From JAVVFH01 sp032250585 (GTDB lineage: Bacteria; Pseudomonadota; Gammaproteobacteria; Xanthomonadales; SZUA-36): a stretch of DNA of 11,874 bases. Below are positions 7,084 through 11,874 of this stretch, piece after piece (within the stretch, counting starts at the first letter, position 1; each line of letters starts with the position of its first letter). The stretch is taken from contig JAVVFH010000097.1 in the NCBI GenBank assembly GCA_032250585.1, positions 1 to 11,874 of the forward strand. The letters run 5' to 3'. A program made the translations under genes and the position numbers. The notes beneath the pieces are model-generated. The model did no database searches, was not told where the DNA came from, and saw nothing but the letters and a program-made list of their open reading frames with translations.

Positions 7084-7772
7084 TCGATATCGATACGCTG
7101 CCGGGTAGCGAGGCAAATGAACCGGTTTATCGAGTCATACTGTCGCGTTACCCGCAGATCCACCTGTTCGAGCGCGTCTCCAGTGCGCAGGATTGGGACG
7201 TGCTCTATGCGGTGGAGTCCTTGACCAACCCCAGGTTACGGGATGAAGTCGGTGATATTCGCCTGGTGCCACCGGAAGACCGGGTCTATGGCGATGGTGC
7301 GTCCTGGATCATGGCGGCCTTCACTCACCCGCCGGTGGATGGACGAGGTGGCCGCTTCAATCGGGATTTTGGCATCTATTATTGCGCCGCGGAGGAGGCG
7401 GTCGCTATCGCCGAATCCTCCTTTCATCGGGCACGATTCCTACGTGAATCCAGAATCGACAAGACCACCCAGGAGATGCGCGTTATCCGCGCGCAGCTGG
7501 GGCCGACAACCCTTCACGATGTGCGGCACCTGGTCGGAACCGCTATCTACGATCCCGATGATTACTGTGAAGCACAGAAGCTCGGCTACTCGCTCCGGGC
7601 TGCGAATAGCTTCGGCATTCACTACCAAAGCGTGAGGGCGAAAGGGGAGTGCTATGGGGTGATGCGTCCCAGGGCGCTCTCGGATGCCATCCACTGGCGA
7701 TATCTGCGATACCACTATGAACAGGGGTCAGTCGTGAATGTTGAATCGCTGGACGGCAGTGGCAGGAGGTGA
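7080..7772 (+). CDS. RES-domain toxin
   Basis: The start is taken as GTG 7080, which overlaps the antitoxin stop (GTGA), giving 230 residues. The RES fold signatures are visible: VYRVI with Arg18, GGRFNRDFGIYYCAAEEAVAIAE with Arg92, Tyr100/101 and Glu112, and a distal NSFGIHYQSVR segment. RES toxins are related to ADP-ribosyltransferases. Characterised members either consume NAD+ (MbcT, RES-Xre pairs) or modify a nucleotide-metabolism enzyme (ParT); which applies here cannot be told from sequence. The conserved Arg, Tyr and Glu positions appear intact, so an active toxin is plausible. A Shine-Dalgarno AGGAGG at its 3' end serves the next gene, so the three genes form a tight operon. Confidence 0.88.
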   Translation: MIDIDTLPGSEANEPVYRVILSRYPQIHLFERVSSAQDWDVLYAVESLTNPRLRDEVGDIRLVPPEDRVYGDGASWIMAAFTHPPVDGRGGRFNRDFGIYYCAAEEAVAIAESSFHRARFLRESRIDKTTQEMRVIRAQLGPTTLHDVRHLVGTAIYDPDDYCEAQKLGYSLRAANSFGIHYQSVRAKGECYGVMRPRALSDAIHWRYLRYHYEQGSVVNVESLDGSGRR

Positions 7773-7777
7773 TGGCG

Positions 7778-8368
7778 ATGTATAAAGAGCTCCTGTGGAT
7801 ATTCACCCAACTCCCGAACGATTACATCGTCCTCGATACCGAAACCACCGGATTGCCTGGCGAAAACGGATTGCCGGATATCGTGACACTTGGCATCACG
7901 GTGGTGAGAAACCGACAAATTGCGGAATCCGTCGAGTTCAAGACAAGACCACAAAAACACATTTCAGAAGAAGCGCAGTCGATACACGGCATCACCAACG
8001 TACAGGCTGCCGCATTTGAATCGTTCGATTTCCAGTGGCAGCAGATTGCCGAGTACCTGAAGGACCAGCTCATCGTTATTCACAACGCCAGTTTTGACTG
8101 GCCGATCCTGCGTGATCATGTTTTACGACACGGATTGGCAATGCCGGAAATTCAAGGCGTATTTTGTAGTCAGAAAGCGGCTATTCCCTGGGCACAGGCA
8201 ATGGATCTCCCATGTAGCCACAGAGGCCCTTCGTTAGACACATTAACGAAAGCAATTGGGATCGAAGATCTCCGAGTTAAAGAAGGTGGGTTACATGGGG
8301 CGAAGATTGATAGCCGGCAGTTGGCTCAGGTTGTAGAGGTGATAAGTCGAAACGAAAACATGGAATAG
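7778..8368 (+). CDS. DEDDh 3'-5' exonuclease (DnaQ-like), third gene of the RES operon
   Basis: This is a 196-residue single-domain exonuclease. ExoI is VLDTETTGL (Asp20, Glu22), ExoII is HNASFD (Asp107) and ExoIII is HGAKID (His173, Asp178), the complete DEDDh metal-binding set of DnaQ/RNase T-like enzymes. HGITN is also conserved. ATG 7778 is preferred because AGGAGG (7764-7769) lies eight bases upstream; an in-frame ATG at 7772 overlaps the toxin stop (TGATG) but is too close to that site. There is no polymerase-binding or other extra domain, so it need not be the chromosomal proofreading subunit. Tight linkage to the RES pair suggests a role in the same accessory module, but target and function are unknown. 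Alternative: an unrelated cargo nuclease carried by the element. Confidence 0.85.
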   Translation: MYKELLWIFTQLPNDYIVLDTETTGLPGENGLPDIVTLGITVVRNRQIAESVEFKTRPQKHISEEAQSIHGITNVQAAAFESFDFQWQQIAEYLKDQLIVIHNASFDWPILRDHVLRHGLAMPEIQGVFCSQKAAIPWAQAMDLPCSHRGPSLDTLTKAIGIEDLRVKEGGLHGAKIDSRQLAQVVEVISRNENME

Positions 8369-8433
8369 GTCTTAATCGTGAATCACAGGGGCTAGTGTGA
8401 ATTATATCAGTACCTTACAATCGAATAGGCGTG

Positions 8434-8478
8434 CTCCGAAGGCAGGGGTCACAGGTTCGAATCCTGTCGGGCTCGCCA
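8434..8478 (+). other. att scar: 3' half of tRNA-Arg(CCG)
   Basis: The sequence reproduces a tRNA from the anticodon loop to the CCA end: loop CTCCGAA (8434-8440, anticodon CCG), stem GGCAG, variable GGGTC, T-stem ACAGG/CCTGT around TTCGAAT, acceptor strand CGGGCTC (8468-8474), G and CCA (8476-8478). The bases before it (GCGTG) cannot pair with GGCAG and no acceptor 5' strand (GAGCCCG) is present, so it is not a whole tRNA. Such 3' halves are the direct-repeat footprints of tyrosine-recombinase elements that integrate into tRNA genes. Because a terminator follows directly, this is probably the original chromosomal 3' end, with the element to its left. Confidence 0.85.
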
Positions 8479-8487
8479 TTTAAATCA

Positions 8488-8520
8488 ACGGGTTACGTCT
8501 TATGGATGTAGCCCGTTTTT
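8488..8520 (+). terminator. Rho-independent terminator after the tRNA-Arg 3' end
   Basis: ACGGGTTACGTC (8488-8499) pairs over all 12 positions, two as G-T wobbles, with GATGTAGCCCGT (8505-8516) around a 5-nt loop, followed by a run of T (8516-8520). It is the likely natural terminator of the tRNA gene and supports the view that this side is chromosomal. Confidence 0.85.
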
Positions 8521-8553
8521 CGCGCTGACACCGTTCCGGGTCATTTTCGTCTG

Positions 8554-8760
8554 TCAGCGGGCTGTCGCAAAGGTCGACTCGATCGGATTCGTGGTGCGGA
8601 TATGCTGCCAATGAGCCGCCGGGAAGTCGTAGAACGCGAGCGGTTCGTTCCGGTCCTTGACGAGGCCGGCGACGGCCTTGGGATACTTGTTCCCGTAGGT
8701 CGCAATGAATCGATCGAACGCTTTGTCGGCCGCCTCGCGGCTGTCGGCCTGCCAGATCTC
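8554..8760 (-). pseudogene. IS256-family transposase C-terminal fragment
   Basis: About 70 residues match the end region of IS256-type transposases: EIWQADSREAADKAFDRF, YGNKYPKAVAGLVKDRN, FYDFPAAHWQHIRTTNPIES and TFAT. The catalytic region is missing upstream, and homology stops after TFAT, where the family would continue with a basic segment (VRxRTxRTKG); the frame hits TGA at 8554. The N-terminal boundary falls at residues LHE, which are shared with the preceding ISNCY-like fragment, so the two were probably joined by recombination at a short common sequence. It is an inactive remnant lying just downstream of the att scar. Confidence 0.85.
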
Positions 8761-9013
8761 GTGCAGCATCATGCCCGACAACGGCACCGGTTCGCGTTTG
8801 CGCCGATGCTTGCCCTTGGCCGGTGCGATACCTGGCTCAAGTGCTTGTCGGCCAGTCCGGCCAGCCCCTCCTCCTGGTAATGGCCGATATAGCGGCGAAA
8901 GGTGCGTTCATGCAAGCCGCTTTTTCCTGGCTCAGACGGCGTTGCTGCCAGCCTTCATAAGCTTCTTCAAATCTCATCGTCCGAATCTCCTGTAGCAGCT
9001 CGGTCCGTCGCAT
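8761..9013 (-). pseudogene. ISNCY-like transposase N-terminal fragments, frameshifted
   Basis: From ATG 9011-9013, behind a good AGGAGGT site, the frame reads MRRTELLQEIRTMRFEEAY and continues to LSQEKAA. It then shifts: the family sequence resumes as HERTFRRYIGHYQEEGLAGL and runs to QVSHR, and shifts again to KHRRKREPVPLSGMMLH. These three blocks are in family order, with the first gap short and the second a large deletion of the region between the HTH and the catalytic core. The family is the HTH-bearing ISNCY/IS1202 type transposase. Upstream, GTTGTCCGGTTTTGATGG (minus strand, about 9036-9053) and the related TGTCCGGAGTTGTAG (about 9061-9075) may belong to the element's left end. It is inactive. 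Confidence 0.75.
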
Positions 9014-9171
9014 GGCGCACCTCCTTTGGAGGCTCCATCAAAACCGGACAACTCGCGTGCTACAACTCCGGACAGGTTATTTGCTCGCAACAGCCGGGAA
9101 ATATAGGCTTGGTTTGCTTATGCTCCGGTGATACTTTGGGCTATCAGCCAAGGTATCCGGAGAACGACCGA

Positions 9172-10143
9172 ATGAAATACAAGAAACATGAAGCCAAACA
9201 ATGGGCCAGAAAACACCTGCCCGGTATCGGCGGCGGCATCATCCAGCCGCTGAAAGACGATTACAGTATTGATTATGATGGTATAGAGCCCTGGATCAAC
9301 CGGCAGATCGAAATGGGCGTCGATTCCATTATCTGCGATGGCGCCTGCGGCGAGTGGCTGACCTTTACCGTCGAGGAACGCAAGAAAATCCATAAAGTAG
9401 CGGCGGAAATCGTCAGCAACCGCGTGCCGCTGATCGCCAATACCAGCCACCCCAGTATCATATCGGCGGTCGAACTGGCGCAGAATGCCCAGGACGTCGG
9501 CGTCGACCTGCTGATGCATTGCACCCCCTACGCCAATGCCTCATCCAACGACGGCGTCTATCGTTACTACAAGTACCTGGCGGACCGGGTGGATATCGGC
9601 ATTTGCCTGTATAACACCAAGCCCACCGGCTACCTTTTGTCCCCTGAATTCATCAATGAACTGGCGGAAAAAATCCCCAACATCTGCGGCATCAAGCAGG
9701 GCATGGGCAGCATTGATCAGACCTTGCGGGCTTACAAACTGGCCGGCGATAAAATCGTCATCGGCGATCCTTTCGAAGATTACTGGCCGGAACAGATCAG
9801 GTACATGCCGGACACGGCTTTCCAGTTCTGCAATTTCGCCCCGGCGCTGTTCCAGACCCCGGAAAAGCCCCGGCTGGTGCAGTACACGCGCCTGCTCAAG
9901 CAGGGCAAGACCGAGGAAGCAATGAAGCTTTACGTTGAATTATCGCCTTTGCGCATCCTGTTCCATGAGACCCAGGTCGCCAGCCTGATGGGCAAGGGCG
10001 TATTCCCCCTGACCGGGCTCAAATACTGGGCGGAAAAACTGGGCTTGCCCGGTGGTCCCGTGCGGCCGCCTTTTGAACTGCTGAGCGACTATGTCCGGGA
10101 TGCGGTCGACGCGCGCCTGAAAGAAGCCGGCCTGATCGACTGA
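9172..10143 (+). CDS. DHDPS/NAL-superfamily aldolase or lyase, substrate unknown
   Basis: This is a 323-residue class I (Schiff-base) TIM-barrel enzyme of the dihydrodipicolinate synthase/N-acetylneuraminate lyase superfamily, of near-normal length. ATG 9172 follows GGAG at nine bases; further open frame upstream lies in the IS remnant and is not used. The Schiff-base lysine is Lys175 in CGIKQGMGS, and the proton-relay tyrosine is Tyr147 in LYNTKPTGY. The usual GTTGE motif is GACGE (57-61), and the YNxPxRTG motif has lost its arginine, the residue that binds the keto-acid carboxylate in DHDPS. It is therefore unlikely to be DapA. Lyase or hydratase-aldolase activity on another oxo-acid is more likely. 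The acyl-CoA dehydrogenase gene follows after 10 bp, so they are probably one operon. Confidence 0.85.
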   Translation: MKYKKHEAKQWARKHLPGIGGGIIQPLKDDYSIDYDGIEPWINRQIEMGVDSIICDGACGEWLTFTVEERKKIHKVAAEIVSNRVPLIANTSHPSIISAVELAQNAQDVGVDLLMHCTPYANASSNDGVYRYYKYLADRVDIGICLYNTKPTGYLLSPEFINELAEKIPNICGIKQGMGSIDQTLRAYKLAGDKIVIGDPFEDYWPEQIRYMPDTAFQFCNFAPALFQTPEKPRLVQYTRLLKQGKTEEAMKLYVELSPLRILFHETQVASLMGKGVFPLTGLKYWAEKLGLPGGPVRPPFELLSDYVRDAVDARLKEAGLID

Positions 10144-10153
10144 TGACGCCGCC

Positions 10154-11338
10154 ATGATCGGTTTTGAGTTATCCGACGAGCAAAAGCAACTGCAGGAAGT
10201 TGCCCGCAGATTTGCCGAGAAGGAGATCAAACCGGTCGCGGCGCAGGTGGACGATATTGCCGACCCGCGGGCGGCCTTCCCCCGCGATGTGATCCGCAAA
10301 GGATTCGAGCTGGGGTTTCACTCCCTGCTGATTCCGGAACAATACGGTGGGGTGGGCGCAACGCCGATGGAATACGCGATCCTCTTGGAAGAGCTGGCAG
10401 CCGGCGACATCGGCATCGCCAACGCCTTTCATGTCGTCATGTCGATTTCGGAAATGATCGCCAAGAACGGCACGCCGCAGCAGTGCGAACGATGGTTGCA
10501 ACCCATCGCTGAAGATACCACCGGCACCCACCTGATTTGTTTTGGCGCCACCGAACCCTCGGGCGGCAGCGAAGTTTTCTGCCCGTTGCCGGATCCCAAA
10601 CTGGGAACCAGGACCACGGCGCGCAAGGATGGCGACCACTATGTCATCAATGGCCGCAAGGTTTTTTCCAGCAATGCCAGCGTCTCGCAGTTGTATGGTC
10701 TGTTGGCCAGATCCGATACCAGCAAGCCCAATTCCGAGTCCTGTTCGGTGTTCTTTTTTGATGCCGGCACGCCCGGCTTCTCCATCGGCACGATCGAAAA
10801 CAAGATGGGGCACCGGGCTTCGATGAACGGCGAGCTGCTGTTCGACGACATGCGGCTACCCGGGGAGAACATGTTGGGCCAGGAAGGCGCCGGTTTCGAG
10901 ACCATCAATGCCATCTACGACACCAACGGCGTCGGCACCGGGACCATGGCCGTGGGCGTGGCCAGGGCGGCCTATGAAATGGCCCTGGCCTACGCCAAAG
11001 AGCGGGAAATCTGGGGGCAGCCCATCGGCAAGTACCAGGCCATAGGCAACATGCTGGTCGACATGAAAGCCGACCTGGAAATGGCCAGACTCATGGTGCG
11101 CAGGATCGCCTGGCAAAGTGAAAACAACCCTTCAGAGGGTAAATTGCCGCCCAACATGGCCAAGGTTTACCCGGCCGAGATGGCGCGGCGGGTTACCGTG
11201 AACGCGATGCAGGTGCTGGGCGGCGCCGGTTACATGAAAGACTACCCGGCGGAGAAATATGTCCGCGACGCCATGGTGCTGCCGATCATCAGCGGCGCCA
11301 ACGAAGTGCTGAAGTATTTCATGTCGATGAAACTTTAG
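10154..11338 (+). CDS. Acyl-CoA dehydrogenase family flavoprotein lacking usual catalytic Glu
   Basis: This is a 394-residue protein, full family length, with all three domains. The N-terminal helical part starts FELSDEQKQLQEVARRF; the middle beta domain has FGATEPSGGSE and VINGRKVFSSNA; the C-terminal helical domain has VLGGAGYMKDYPAEKYVRDA. The expected FAD-dependent role is alpha,beta-oxidation of an acyl-CoA. However, the medium-chain-type catalytic Glu site (YEGT in MCAD) reads IISGAN, with Ser380, and the alternative site used by isovaleryl- and long-chain enzymes reads DTNG, with Asn258. The FAD-contact Arg after that site is Gly259. Either another residue is the base or the reaction differs. 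It follows the aldolase gene by 10 bp with no strong ribosome site, so it is likely coupled. The TAG stop lies at the edge of the MITE. Confidence 0.88.
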   Translation: MIGFELSDEQKQLQEVARRFAEKEIKPVAAQVDDIADPRAAFPRDVIRKGFELGFHSLLIPEQYGGVGATPMEYAILLEELAAGDIGIANAFHVVMSISEMIAKNGTPQQCERWLQPIAEDTTGTHLICFGATEPSGGSEVFCPLPDPKLGTRTTARKDGDHYVINGRKVFSSNASVSQLYGLLARSDTSKPNSESCSVFFFDAGTPGFSIGTIENKMGHRASMNGELLFDDMRLPGENMLGQEGAGFETINAIYDTNGVGTGTMAVGVARAAYEMALAYAKEREIWGQPIGKYQAIGNMLVDMKADLEMARLMVRRIAWQSENNPSEGKLPPNMAKVYPAEMARRVTVNAMQVLGGAGYMKDYPAEKYVRDAMVLPIISGANEVLKYFMSMKL

Positions 11339-11603
11339 TACCGTGACCCATATATTTCGACACGACCAGCGAGTCGCTGACCGGTCAGATGTAAGGCGCG
11401 CTTGCGCAGGAAGGGCGGGCCCCCTTTCAAGCAAGCGCAACGCCGCAGATGGCCGGTCAGCGGCTCGCCCGAAGGGAGCCCCCGGGATGTACCAGGACGG
11501 CGTTGCACCGCTTGACAAGGACCGGGCCATTGCCTGCGCGGTGCGCCTTGTCCTGGCACATCCGGGGGGCTCTGGTTGTATCGAAATATATGGGTCACGG
11601 TAC
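11338..11603. mobile_element. 266-bp MITE with perfect inverted ends and two internal hairpins
   Basis: The terminal inverted repeats are 23 bp and perfect: GTACCGTGACCCATATATTT followed by CGA at 11338-11360, and its exact complement at 11581-11603. A TA lies outside each end (11336-11337, 11604-11605), consistent with a TA target duplication as made by IS630/Tc1-type transposases. Deleting the element with one TA restores a smooth ACAD stop codon and gene junction. Inside are two long hairpins: 11370-11391 with 11446-11467 (plus inner GCGCTTGC/GCAAGCGC at 11398-11405 and 11431-11438), and 11476-11498 with 11550-11572, both imperfect. There is no plausible protein, so it is non-autonomous. 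It separates the ACAD gene from the next gene. Confidence 0.9.
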
Positions 11604-11617
11604 TAGGGCCGCTTTTC

Positions 11618-11874
11618 ATGAGCCTCGATTATTTGTTTGCCCCACGGTCGATCGCGGTTTATGGTGCCTCGGCGGGCGCAGCAGCCAAGCTGGGCAATAC
11701 TTTGCTGGCCAATGCCGCCCATGGCGCTCTGCAAGTGGTGGCGGTCCACCCCGAGGACAAGGAGCGCAACCACCTCGTGGGTAGGAAGCTTCTCACCCCG
11801 ATCTACGAAAAGGAGGTGGATATCATCGCGGACCCCAAGGTCGATCCCACTTTCGGTTCGGGAGTGGTGATGAT
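11618..11874 (+). CDS. CoA-binding-domain gene start fused in frame to ValRS-like sequence (incomplete)
   Basis: The ATG is at 11618 with AGGG nine bases upstream. Residues 1-45 (MSLDYLFAPRSIAVYGASAG and on to VVAVHP) are the start of a CoA-binding domain like that of ADP-forming acyl-CoA synthetases, which would suit the neighbouring acyl-CoA dehydrogenase. From residue 43 on the sequence instead matches the editing-domain end of an archaeal-like valyl-tRNA synthetase: VHPEDKERNHLVGRKLLTPI, then IIADPKVDP and FGSGVVM. The two meet at V-H-P (11744-11752), which both families share. Codon choice also changes, with AGG and AAG appearing. The frame is open to the window edge. It is either a recombination product or an assembly join; as written, it is not a working CoA ligase. 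Confidence 0.7.
   Translation, partial: MSLDYLFAPRSIAVYGASAGAAAKLGNTLLANAAHGALQVVAVHPEDKERNHLVGRKLLTPIYEKEVDIIADPKVDPTFGSGVVM

Noticed and set aside
8434..8478. A complete tRNA gene
   Set aside because: No acceptor 5' strand, D-arm or 5' anticodon stem precedes it; only the 3' half is present.
8902..9171. Upstream in-frame extension of the aldolase gene
   Set aside because: The extra ~90 residues would be read from the antisense of the ISNCY remnant and have no similarity to the family; ATG 9172 has its own ribosome site.
11343..11606. Open frames inside the MITE
   Set aside because: They arise from the inverted GC-rich hairpins, exist on both strands, and resemble no protein.

Overview
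The window looks like a GC-rich gammaproteobacterial chromosome (or a relative) with many scars of mobile DNA. The evidence is the type of tRNA-Ser and tRNA-Arg 3' sequences, a fragment of an integrating-conjugative-element (ICE) membrane protein of the PFL_4697/DUF4400 type, and the insertion-sequence families present. No gene in the window fixes the genus.

Layout. (1) At 74-237 lies a tRNA-Ser(GGA) gene whose T-loop is interrupted by a 71-bp block of three perfect hairpins. Bases 1-73 and 238-445 hold no gene I can support. (2) On the minus strand at 5162-446 is a probable transcription unit. It starts with a 26-codon small ORF whose stop overlaps the start of a B12-binding-type radical SAM enzyme (DUF4070 class), followed after 110 bp by an exported TPR/helical-repeat protein. 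(3) At 5221-5267 is a near-perfect palindrome of REP/MITE type. (4) At 5310-6098 (minus) is the 3' remnant of a GH94-type cyclic beta-glucan synthase/phosphorylase-like gene. It abuts, at about 6100, a broken ICE membrane-protein gene on the plus strand. (5) At 6609-8368 is an intact plus-strand operon behind a promoter studded with TACAGT half-sites: Xre/MbcA-type antitoxin, RES toxin and a DEDDh 3'-5' exonuclease. (6) At 8434-8478 is the 3' half of a tRNA-Arg(CCG), read as the attachment-site scar of the island, followed by its terminator. (7) At 8554-9013 (minus) is a chimeric transposase remnant, ISNCY-like N-terminal pieces joined to an IS256-like C-terminal piece. (8) From 9172 onward is a catabolic-looking plus-strand set: a DHDPS/NAL-superfamily aldolase or lyase, an acyl-CoA dehydrogenase lacking both usual catalytic glutamates, a 266-bp MITE, and a CoA-binding-domain gene start that turns, in frame, into valyl-tRNA synthetase-like sequence before the window ends.

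How the parts fit. The RES system, ICE remnant and tRNA-Arg scar are best read together as the surviving right end of a decayed integrated element. The aldolase and acyl-CoA dehydrogenase are separated by 10 bp and are likely co-transcribed; the CoA-ligase-like start downstream would complete an acyl-CoA pathway if the reading is real. The small ORF, radical SAM enzyme and exported repeat protein form a separate minus-strand unit whose product is unknown.

The items most deserving follow-up are the T-loop insertion in the tRNA, the exonuclease tied to a RES toxin-antitoxin pair, the unusual acyl-CoA dehydrogenase/aldolase pair, the small ORF coupled to the radical SAM gene, and the several microhomology-like protein chimeras, which may be biological or assembly artefacts.
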